Shown here in pieces: positions 1 to 6,796 of a stretch of DNA of 6,821 nucleotides. The stretch lies in the NCBI GenBank assembly GCA_913057815.1, contig CAJXOV010000122.1, positions 1 through 6,821 on the forward strand, read 5' to 3'. Positions within the stretch are counted from its first letter, which is position 1; the number at the start of each line of letters is the position of its first letter. The position numbers and the translations under genes were made by a program. The stretch comes from an uncultured Flavobacteriales bacterium. GTDB lineage: Bacteria; Bacteroidota; Bacteroidia; Flavobacteriales_D; Sanyastnellaceae. The notes below the pieces were generated by a model that saw only the letters and a program-made list of their open reading frames with translations, had not been told where the DNA came from and ran no database searches.

Positions 1-44
1 ATGTAGAGAGGTCTCGTGGGCTCGGAGATGTGTATAAGAGACAG
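1..44 (+). other. Nextera i7-side sequencing adapter (not genomic)
   Basis: Bases 11-44 match the Nextera Read 2 adapter: a GTCTCGTGGGCTCGG primer part (11-25) followed by the 19-base Tn5 mosaic end (26-44). Bases 3-10, GTAGAGAG, match Nextera i7 index N707 as it reads in the adapter, and bases 1-2 (AT) fit the end of the P7 sequence. The stretch is library construct. The truncated minus-strand gene that begins at 511 stays open through it and would gain a false tail reading TCLLYTSPSPRDLST. The adapter identity comes from known adapter sequences and the match is complete. Confidence 0.98.
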
Positions 45-511
45 GTTTTAATACCTTTTACAGAAAAGGATTCAATTTGATATAAACTAGAATCTCTTTT
101 CATTCTATCTACTCTGTTAGCTGATATTTTAATGCTTTGAGCAATTTGATTTCCTGGATCTCTAGATAAAATTCCATTAGAAATGGTAAGAGCTTCTTCG
201 TATTTTTTAGATCCTAAAAGTGCTGAAGCGTACTCAAGTTTTAGATCATCATTAAATGCTGGATCAGTCTTGATTTTCTCGAATTCATAAACTGCTGCTA
301 CGGGCTGATGGGTCTGAGCGTAGGCTCTAGCTAACAAAGTGCTGGCTTCGGTGTTCGGCTTTTTCTCTACGCTTCTTTCGAGGCTTTCGATGGCTGCTTT
401 ATATTTAAGATTTCCAAAATCCTCTTTCCCCTTACTCAGGTACATGCTAGCACATGATGGAAGGAGAATGATAATAGAAGCTATGCTGATAGTATTAATT
501 AATCTTCTCAT
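45..511 (-). CDS. TPR-repeat lipoprotein, N-terminal part (PorE/OmpA-family-like), truncated by contig end
   Basis: An ATG at 511-509 opens a frame that runs 155 native codons plus two bases to the adapter junction without a stop. The protein starts MRRLINTISIASIIILLPSC, a lipoprotein signal peptide with a lipobox-like LPSC and the lipidated Cys at residue 20. The mature part is helical and TPR-like: about residues 29-62 (KYKAAIESLERSV, KKPN) and about 94-127 (EYASALLGSKKYEEAL, SRDPGN). It then reaches an RDSSLYQIESFSVKGIK segment, which resembles the link after the TPRs in PorE-type OmpA-family proteins. In that family a WD40-like propeller and a peptidoglycan-binding OmpA domain follow; here they would lie beyond the contig. 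The gene starts 9 bases after the PorP/SprF stop, so it is probably in the same operon. I infer an outer-membrane anchoring role. The lipoprotein and TPR calls are firm; the PorE-like call depends on context and the missing C-terminus. Confidence 0.85.
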
Positions 512-520
512 GGTATGATG

Positions 521-1450
521 TTAGAAGTATCTAGGTGATGTTTTTTTGATAAGTATATCTTCTCCGAAATCAAAAGCAATCATTATTTCATGTGAACCGT
601 TGCTGTAATTTTTAATATCAGAAGTGGTAAAGTCATATGCATACCCGCCTCTTAATCTATTAGAGAAATTGTATTCGACCATTCCGATCAATGCGTCTCC
701 TGTTCTGTATCCAATGCCTAACCAAAGTTTTTTGTTAATTAGAAAATTCGCGTTAATATCAACTTCCGCTGGAGCTGCATTTTGATATTTTAGAAGAAAT
801 GAAGGACGCAAATCTAAAATTGGAGAAAGTGGAAATACATATCCTGCTCCTAAATAGTAATGCTGTTCAAAGTATTTAGCATTTGCAGAAGTTAAGATTA
901 ACTTATCATCCGAGGGTGCAGTAATTGTTGGAACTCCCAAGCTAACATACCATTTTTCGTCATAAACATATGCTCCAGCCCCGAATTTCGGAATGAATTC
1001 TCCACTAATGTTGGCACTTGAATATATTGGATCATCCACATCCCACACCGATATATCTCCGAAATCTGTTGAATATGAACTTACACCTAACCTGACTGCA
1101 AGTGAAAGTTTGGTAGTTTCAGTTAGGTTAAATTTATAACCAACATTTCCCATGAAACTAAGTTCTTTAATGATACCGTGGCTATCATTAGTTACAAGAA
1201 GTCCCAGGCCTAGTTTTTCACCAATTGGTGATTCTACAGAGGCCACTTGAGATGTAGGGGCATTGTCAAAGGATACCCATTGACTTCTGTGCAGTACACT
1301 GGCACTGCCATATTCATGAGTTCCAGAGTATGCAGGGTTTGTCAATAATTGATTAAACATGTATTGACTGAGCTGTAACTCTTGTTGTGCATTTAGGGTA
1401 GATTGAGCCAAGGCTACTACCATAATTAGGACTACGATTCTTTTTATCAT
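521..1450 (-). CDS. Type IX secretion system membrane protein, PorP/SprF family
   Basis: This is a complete 309-residue protein, a usual length for the family. Residues 1-21 (K3 R4, then a hydrophobic run ending LNA) form a signal peptide with likely cleavage before Q22. The mature protein begins with the family hallmark QQELQLSQYMFNQLLTNPAY and G43, then an HRSQW motif at 54-58. The body alternates short amphipathic strands ending in aromatic residues, as expected for an outer-membrane beta barrel. It ends with GGYAYDF, SNGSHEIM and a C-terminal SPRYF, also typical of PorP/SprF. The family includes P. gingivalis PorP and F. johnsoniae SprF; SprF is needed for secretion of the SprB adhesin encoded just before it. 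The same order is seen here, with the adhesin stop 12 bases upstream, so this protein is probably the dedicated partner of that adhesin. The ATG at 1450 gives the full signal peptide; a later ATG (codon 10) would remove its charged start. No Shine-Dalgarno-like motif is visible. Confidence 0.94.
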   Translation of the reverse strand: MIKRIVVLIMVVALAQSTLNAQQELQLSQYMFNQLLTNPAYSGTHEYGSASVLHRSQWVSFDNAPTSQVASVESPIGEKLGLGLLVTNDSHGIIKELSFMGNVGYKFNLTETTKLSLAVRLGVSSYSTDFGDISVWDVDDPIYSSANISGEFIPKFGAGAYVYDEKWYVSLGVPTITAPSDDKLILTSANAKYFEQHYYLGAGYVFPLSPILDLRPSFLLKYQNAAPAEVDINANFLINKKLWLGIGYRTGDALIGMVEYNFSNRLRGGYAYDFTTSDIKNYSNGSHEIMIAFDFGEDILIKKTSPRYF

Positions 1451-1462
1451 AATTACCGAATT

Positions 1463-1732
1463 TTATCTTCTTAAATCAACAAAACTATTTAGTTCTGTAT
1501 TTTCATTATTTAATACTGCAGTAGCAACTACGTAATATGTTCCGTCTGCTAAGTCATCACCATTGTCATTTTGACCAACCCAATCATTTGCATAATTTGA
1601 ATTAGTATAAACCTTGTTTCCCCATCGGTTAAAAACAACCAATTCGACTTCATCAAATTGATCGATTCCTAATATTACATAGGCGTCATTGTAGAAATCA
1701 CCATTTGGAGTAAGACCATTAGGTAAAGTAAG
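1463..1732 (-). other. Type B T9SS sorting domain (gliding motility-associated C-terminal domain)
   Basis: Residues 1694-1782 show the conserved series of this domain: LPNGLTPNGD (1696-1705), ND at 1708-1709, VVFNRWGNKVY (1725-1735), W1744 followed by VG, and DGTYYVVATA (1756-1765), close to the stop. This is the CHU_C / TIGR04131-type signal recognised by the T9SS. It differs from the usual NGDGxND in having NGDFYND, and the protein ends DLRR. Proteins with type B domains are known to need a PorP/SprF-like partner, which fits the gene that follows. Confidence 0.95.
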
Positions 1733-4700
1733 AGGTTGAGGTTCTGTAACAATAATTGCTTCGGTAGTTTCACATCCGTTATTATCTGTAACTACTAAAG
1801 TGTAAGTACCTGCTAACAGTGAAGAAAGATCTTCAGAAGCACTATTATAATTGTTTGGTCCCATCCAACTGTATTCATAAGGAGTAACTCCACCTAAAGC
1901 GTCTGTCAGGATTATGCCATCTTCACCTTGATAGGTTGTGATGTTATAACCGCTAATAGTAATAGGGCTTTCTATTGTTACTTCTAGAGAGTCTGGCTGA
2001 CTAATAACATAATCATTCGTGAATTCACATCCTTCATCGTCAGTTAATATAACTGAATAGGTTCCGGCTGCTAGGTCACAAGATGATGTTGTTTCATTCA
2101 GACTATTTGTAAATACCGATTCAACATTTCCATTTGAAGAATATATAGCTAATTCGATACAGCCTGTTTCTTCTCCATAACATAAAACACTTGTTACATT
2201 TTCAGAGCTAAGTTCTATTCCTGTAGAAATTCCTACTTGAACATCTATTTCAATTTCACATAAATTACTATCTGTTAGCACTAATGTATAATCGTTACCG
2301 GCCAGATTGAGCGGGTTGGCAATTGGTGAAGCTCCGTTATTCCAGTTGTAGGTATAAGGTAAAGTTCCACCACTTGCAGTAGTGCTTATTTCACCGTTGG
2401 CTAAACCACAAGTTGAGGAAACTGCATTTGCACTTACAGACAGAAGTGGGGGTTCAATCATATCAAATTCCTCAAATGTCATACATCCATTTTCATCAGT
2501 TACAGTCACTTCATAGCTAGATCCAGCTAAGTCTGTTACGGTTTGTGTGTTATCGGGAGTATGTCCCCAAACAAATTGGTAAACTCCGCTTCCTCCAATT
2601 GGGTTAGCATCTATGATTCCATTATCGCTATCAAAGCAATCAATTGGAGTTATAATCTCGTCTAACTCTAAAGAATCTGGCTGTGTGAGATTTACTATTA
2701 ATTCAGAAGCACATAGAGCTTGATCAGTAATGAATAAAGTGTAGATTCCTTGACCTACATTGAATAAAGTGTCATTGGTAGCATCATTAGTTCCTATGTT
2801 TCCTGTCCAGTTCAAAGTGTAGCCTGGAGTTCCTCCACTAACTTCTACATCTATCTGTCCATCCTCAGCATTAAAACAGGATACGTTGTACGAAGGTGTT
2901 CCTAAGTATTGGGTTAGATTAACAGCTGTTTGAATTGGTTCAGGCTCTAAGAGAGTTACGCTCATTAAAGTATCACATCCGTTAGCATCTACTACTAGAA
3001 CTTCATAATCACCAGCGCAAAGGTCTTCGGCAGATTCGTTGAAGTCTAATTCATCATCATTTAGTTCCCATAAATAGCTGTAATCCGGGTCACCGCCAGT
3101 AACCGTTACGTCAATCTCTCCAGTACATTCACCATTACATTGAATTGGTGTTACAATGGTAGAAGTAGCTATAAATTCTGTCAAAGGTTCGGTTACAGAT
3201 ACTGTACCGTTAAGTACACATCCGCTAAGATCAGAAACTTCAACAAAATAATCTCCTGAACCTAGATCAGCCAGCGTTGGTTCATCTCCTATAACCTCGT
3301 TGAGGTCATTTGTCCAAACGTATGAATAATCAGGAATACCTCCAGTGACATCTGCGAAAGCACTTCCGTTTTCATCTCCTAAACAAGCCAAGGTGTAGTC
3401 TCCAGTTCCAACTTGGAATAAAGTCAGGTCTAAATTAAAGACTTCATCAGAGTTTATATCTAAAGTATCAAGAGCGATACACCCATTATCATCAGTTATA
3501 GTAAGGTAATATTCCCCAGAAGGAATACTTGCTAGGATAGGACCAGAATAGATATTCATAGAATCGTCAATCCAATCAAATGTGTAATTAGGAGTACCAC
3601 CGATGGCACCCACCTCAACAGAGGCATTAGAACTGCCAAAACAATCTTCTTGAGTAATATCTATAATTTCACTTTCTAGTGGATCAGGCTCTTCGATTTC
3701 AAACGATTCAACAAATGTACATCCGTTTGTATCAAACACTTCAACAGTGTATGTTCCAGGGCTTAAATTGAAAAGTGTATCTGCATCAGTAGTATTATCA
3801 CCAATATCACCAGTCCAAACGATGCTTGTTAAAGTTCCGCTTCCTCCAGTTATATTTGGTACTATTCTACCATCATTTAATCCGGTACATGTAACATCAA
3901 ACACTGTCTCTGAGGCCATTAATGTGTCCGGAGATAGTGGGTTTAGAACTGTGCTAATTTCACAACCTGCTGTATCGGTTACTACTAACAAATATGTCAT
4001 GCTACCCATTAACCCCAATTGATTAGGTTCACTTGGGTCGTTTCCTAAAGGTAGACCAGTCCAATCATAAAAGTAACCGTGATCTAGATTCTCAAAATCA
4101 GGATTTCCTCCTGAAGCTGCTACATTGTAGAATCCATCTGAAGCTTCAGCACATGAGGTGAAGAATCCACCATCATAAACACTAAATTGTATGTCTAAAT
4201 CAAGGCTTTGAGGAGCTTCAAGCTCAACATCTAGCGTTGCAACGCACATGTTACTATCATCAGTTACTTCCACAGTGTAGATACCTTCAGTAAGTGATTC
4301 AATATCTTCATCTGTAGAACCCATAAAATCCCCAACGCCTGTTCCGTTAGCGAGCCATTCTACAGAAAGATTACCATTACCTCCTGAAACTTCAATGTCT
4401 ATAGTCCCTGTGTTTTGTCCTTCACAGCTAGGATCAAGAGTGCTGATTAGTTCAATCAATATCTCTGAAGGCTGCGTAATTACAAATTGTTCAGTCGCTT
4501 GACATCCGTCATCAGAAGTTACTAAGAGAAAGTAAGTGTCTTGGCAAAGCCCAGTTAAATCTTCAGAAGCCGAAAACACTCCATCTAATGTTGACCACTC
4601 TACAGTGTAAGTGCCTAGTACACCGGTGATTTCAATGTCAATTACTCCATCACAGCTTTCGAAACAGCTATTATTAGAGAAGTTAGTTACATTAATAATA

Positions 4701-6796
4701 ATATTATCTTCGTTAGTAACTGGTATGGATATAGTCCTAGAACATCCATCTGAGTCTGTTATGGTCACTGTGTATACTCCAGAGGCTAAATTGTTAAGAT
4801 CTTCATTTACGCCAAAATCTACTCCATTTTGGTCTTCCCAACTAAATGTGTAACCTATTCCGGTTCCTCCACTTGGAGTTAAATCGATGGCTCCGTCTGT
4901 AGCCAAAGGGTCAGAACATGGGTTAGGAGTTACAATAAAATTTGCGGTTATTTGAGGAGGACATTCAATTAGAATGGTTTCAGTCTCTGTACAACCATTA
5001 TCATCAACTACGTTTAATGTATAATTACCACAGTCTAGTCCAGCAATGATAATTCCGGATCCAAGTGAATTTCCACCTTGGTCAAACCATTCTAAGTCAT
5101 ATCCTGGTGTACCTCCAGTAACATTAGCAGTGATTTGTCCATTTGAAGAATCAAAACAAGTTGTATTGAATCCGTTCCCATAAGAAAGTGCTGATAAAGT
5201 TATAGCGATTGGTGGTGGTGGTGGTGCTACCACTACTTCTACAGAATTGTTAGCTATACAGCCGTTAATATCACTAACTGTGACAAAATAAGTTCCATCT
5301 CCCAGGTTACTTAATGTTGGGCCAAGACCTAACACTGGCAGACCAGTTGGATCATCACTCCATGAATAACTATATGGAGAGGTGCCGCCTGTTGCGGTCA
5401 CTGAAGCTTCGCCTGTAGAAGTTCCGTTACATAATATTTCATTAATACCTAACACTGCGCCTTCTAAAAGGTCAGGTTCTGATATGGTGAAATTTTGCGT
5501 AACAATACATCCTTCACTATCTTCTAATGTTACGGAGTATATCCCTGGACAAAGATCACTAAGCGATAAAGTATTATCGGGAACTGATTCACTCCATGTA
5601 ATAGTGTAATCTCCTGATCCTCCGGAAGGAGTTATTTCAGCAGTTCCATCACATGTTCCATTACATGAAATTGTACTTCCATTATAATCACTTAAGATTA
5701 AATTAGTTTGAAGTGTGTTTTCTTCGTTAACTACAAAAGTTTGAGTTACTTCACATCCGTCACCGTCTACGATAAATACAGTATAGGCTCCAGCTACTAA
5801 TCCTGAAATATCTTCATCAGTTGATATTTCCACATCATCACTATTGGTCCATGATATAGTTAAATCCGGAGTGAAATTTGAAATTGAAAGATCAATAGAC
5901 CCTATGGCAGCTCCTGAACAGTTTACAGGAGTTATCACAGCATCTAATTCAATGTTTTTCACTGTTACTGACGCTGATGCCTCTGCAGTACAAGAAGCTA
6001 ATGAGGATGATAATACGAATTCAGTATCCACAACAGGAGAAGCAATTGTCAGTAATGTAGAAGGTGAAGATACTAAGTCGGAAGGCTCCCAATTGAATGA
6101 GAAGTTGCCATCAGTGTCTGATATTCCTTCTAGTGTTACTGGTTCTCCAGCACAAATTTCTATGTTCTGAGGGATAACGGATAATTCAAGAGAATCTTTG
6201 ATGATAAATCTTACTGAATCTTGAATGTCGGTATCGCATACAGTGTTAATGACATAAAGTGTTATAAATTCGTCACCTTCTATTGTTCCGTCATCTATTG
6301 GGTTAATTGAAATAGAAACAGATTCTTCATTGGCAGGAATCGTTATTGTCTGTAAGTCTAAAGGGTTGTTGTTACCTAGACTAGGCGTAGAAGTATAATC
6401 GTTAAAAATATCTGCTGTACCACCAAAACTGTAAAATACATCTTGATCAACGTTCATTACTTCCTCTGGTGAAAATATAATCTCACCATCATTACATCCT
6501 TCGATCATATATGGTGTCCCTCCAGTAGTACTTGTTAAGATATCACTGAAATTGGAGTTTATCCTTTCAATAAATACTGCTGAGTCATAAAGTCTGTCTG
6601 TTCCATCTGCGATGATTAATTTAAGAGTATATGTCTCACAAGGAATTAGGTTGCCAACTTCAGCTTTTAATCCAATTGTAAATCCATCATATTGGATGTT
6701 TTGTCCAAGTGGGTTCCTGTTGTCGTAGTAGTATTCCGTATTGAAAATATTATTTACACTATTTATGGCAACTGGGTCACTTGTGCCCGGTATAAG
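1463..6796 (-). CDS. Giant SprB-like T9SS adhesin with 17 SprB repeats and type B sorting domain, N-terminus missing
   Basis: The frame is open from the adapter junction at 6796 to a TAA at 1465-1463, giving 1,777 native residues; the real start lies off the contig. The formal open frame begins at a GTG inside the adapter (6811) and adds a false MYKRQ; residue numbers here count that M as 1. Order of parts: end of a choice-of-anchor L domain (about 6-86; IQYDGFT, PCETYTLKLIIADG, YDSAVFIE); a Calx-beta-like domain (about 104-206; EGCNDG, IDDGTIEGDEFITLYV); an Ig/PKD-like domain (about 212-285; ICAGEPVTL, FNWEPSDLV); 17 SprB-type repeats (about 287-1692); and a type B T9SS C-terminal domain (1694-1782). 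The family is exported across the outer membrane by the T9SS and displayed on the cell surface; F. johnsoniae SprB is the mobile gliding adhesin. The partner PorP/SprF gene follows directly. Adhesion or gliding is inferred from the architecture; the ligand cannot be told. The protein is acidic and very poor in Lys and Arg. Confidence 0.95.
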   Translation of the reverse strand, partial: LIPGTSDPVAINSVNNIFNTEYYYDNRNPLGQNIQYDGFTIGLKAEVGNLIPCETYTLKLIIADGTDRLYDSAVFIERINSNFSDILTSTTGGTPYMIEGCNDGEIIFSPEEVMNVDQDVFYSFGGTADIFNDYTSTPSLGNNNPLDLQTITIPANEESVSISINPIDDGTIEGDEFITLYVINTVCDTDIQDSVRFIIKDSLELSVIPQNIEICAGEPVTLEGISDTDGNFSFNWEPSDLVSSPSTLLTIASPVVDTEFVLSSSLASCTAEASASVTVKNIELDAVITPVNCSGAAIGSIDLSISNFTPDLTISWTNSDDVEISTDEDISGLVAGAYTVFIVDGDGCEVTQTFVVNEENTLQTNLILSDYNGSTISCNGTCDGTAEITPSGGSGDYTITWSESVPDNTLSLSDLCPGIYSVTLEDSEGCIVTQNFTISEPDLLEGAVLGINEILCNGTSTGEASVTATGGTSPYSYSWSDDPTGLPVLGLGPTLSNLGDGTYFVTVSDINGCIANNSVEVVVAPPPPPIAITLSALSYGNGFNTTCFDSSNGQITANVTGGTPGYDLEWFDQGGNSLGSGIIIAGLDCGNYTLNVVDDNGCTETETILIECPPQITANFIVTPNPCSDPLATDGAIDLTPSGGTGIGYTFSWEDQNGVDFGVNEDLNNLASGVYTVTITDSDGCSRTISIPVTNEDNIIINVTNFSNNSCFESCDGVIDIEITGVLGTYTVEWSTLDGVFSASEDLTGLCQDTYFLLVTSDDGCQATEQFVITQPSEILIELISTLDPSCEGQNTGTIDIEVSGGNGNLSVEWLANGTGVGDFMGSTDEDIESLTEGIYTVEVTDDSNMCVATLDVELEAPQSLDLDIQFSVYDGGFFTSCAEASDGFYNVAASGGNPDFENLDHGYFYDWTGLPLGNDPSEPNQLGLMGSMTYLLVVTDTAGCEISTVLNPLSPDTLMASETVFDVTCTGLNDGRIVPNITGGSGTLTSIVWTGDIGDNTTDADTLFNLSPGTYTVEVFDTNGCTFVESFEIEEPDPLESEIIDITQEDCFGSSNASVEVGAIGGTPNYTFDWIDDSMNIYSGPILASIPSGEYYLTITDDNGCIALDTLDINSDEVFNLDLTLFQVGTGDYTLACLGDENGSAFADVTGGIPDYSYVWTNDLNEVIGDEPTLADLGSGDYFVEVSDLSGCVLNGTVSVTEPLTEFIATSTIVTPIQCNGECTGEIDVTVTGGDPDYSYLWELNDDELDFNESAEDLCAGDYEVLVVDANGCDTLMSVTLLEPEPIQTAVNLTQYLGTPSYNVSCFNAEDGQIDVEVSGGTPGYTLNWTGNIGTNDATNDTLFNVGQGIYTLFITDQALCASELIVNLTQPDSLELDEIITPIDCFDSDNGIIDANPIGGSGVYQFVWGHTPDNTQTVTDLAGSSYEVTVTDENGCMTFEEFDMIEPPLLSVSANAVSSTCGLANGEISTTASGGTLPYTYNWNNGASPIANPLNLAGNDYTLVLTDSNLCEIEIDVQVGISTGIELSSENVTSVLCYGEETGCIELAIYSSNGNVESVFTNSLNETTSSCDLAAGTYSVILTDDEGCEFTNDYVISQPDSLEVTIESPITISGYNITTYQGEDGIILTDALGGVTPYEYSWMGPNNYNSASEDLSSLLAGTYTLVVTDNNGCETTEAIIVTEPQPLTLPNGLTPNGDFYNDAYVILGIDQFDEVELVVFNRWGNKVYTNSNYANDWVGQNDNGDDLADGTYYVVATAVLNNENTELNSFVDLRR
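1736..5953 (-). repeat. Array of 17 SprB-type repeats (about 83 residues each) in the adhesin
   Basis: Each unit follows a CxGxxxGxI strand, a GGTPxYxYxW core, a G-Y-V-V-D-xx-GC strand pair and a closing EPD-like linker. The core aromatic residue lies at W321, 406, 484, 575, 658, 739, 819, 917, 999, 1080, 1166, 1248, 1335, 1415, 1490, F1567 and W1649, so the spacing is 75-98 residues with a mean of 83. Sixteen units have both hallmark cysteines; the last (about 1609-1692) lacks the first. The unit next to last (about 1533-1607) has Phe in place of Trp and no GG turn. The repeats match the SprB repeat family, an Ig-like surface module. At DNA level they are well diverged, so this is an old array. 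I infer a long stiff stalk that holds the N-terminal domains away from the cell. Confidence 0.9.
6194..6502 (-). other. Calx-beta-like domain in the adhesin
   Basis: Residues about 104-206 follow the Calx-beta pattern: an opening EGCNDGEIIFSPE strand, a GTADIFNDYT turn, a TITIPANEESVSISINPIDD stretch and the acidic GTIEGDEFITLYV close. The Asp and Glu residues in the last two segments are where calcium is bound in Calx-beta domains. Calcium binding here is inferred from this pattern. Cys residues 106 and 192 could pair. Confidence 0.65.
6548..6796 (-). other. Partial choice-of-anchor L domain in the adhesin
   Basis: Residues about 6-88 of the adhesin frame carry the C-terminal half of this domain: an Asn-rich YYYDNRNPLGQNIQYDGFT segment, then a PCETYTLKLIIADG core and YDSAVFIE. 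The domain is known from large surface proteins of Bacteroidota and other phyla that carry different C-terminal sorting signals; here the signal is the type B T9SS domain. Its N-terminal half, and the signal peptide the protein should have, are beyond the contig end. Confidence 0.75.

Noticed and set aside
26..44. Tn5 mosaic end, as if marking a real transposon or terminal inverted repeats with 6797-6815
   Set aside because: Both copies are joined to Nextera primer sequence, and one to a known index, at the exact contig ends. They are library adapters. I saw no internal copy and no transposase gene.
1451..1462. Promoter or terminator between the adhesin and the PorP/SprF gene
   Set aside because: Twelve bases are too short for either, and the 9-base gap at 512-520 is the same. 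No hairpin or TAnnTTTG-type element is present.
5210..5224. Five CCA codons in a row (minus strand), a possible slippage tract giving phase variation
   Set aside because: It encodes a short five-proline linker between repeats 3 and 4. Gain or loss of whole triplets would keep the frame, and five units is short.
1736..5953. Regularly spaced similar sequences, as in a CRISPR array
   Set aside because: The period is about 250 bases, the units are diverged, and the periodicity is explained by in-frame protein repeats.
3747..6170. Four plus-strand open frames of 75 to 108 codons opposite the adhesin gene (3747-4022, 4611-4853, 5382-5609, 5844-6170)
   Set aside because: They lie entirely antisense to a clear, conserved protein, show no family features, and arise because the repeat codons leave the opposite strand open.
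1463..6796. Bacteroidota-type O-glycosylation motifs D(S/T)(A/I/L/V/M/T) in the adhesin, 12 by my count (for example D962, D1011, D1347, D1379, D1607)
   Set aside because: With this much Asp, Ser and Thr, about that many are expected by chance in a protein of this length, so the count alone is not a signal. Glycosylation remains possible.
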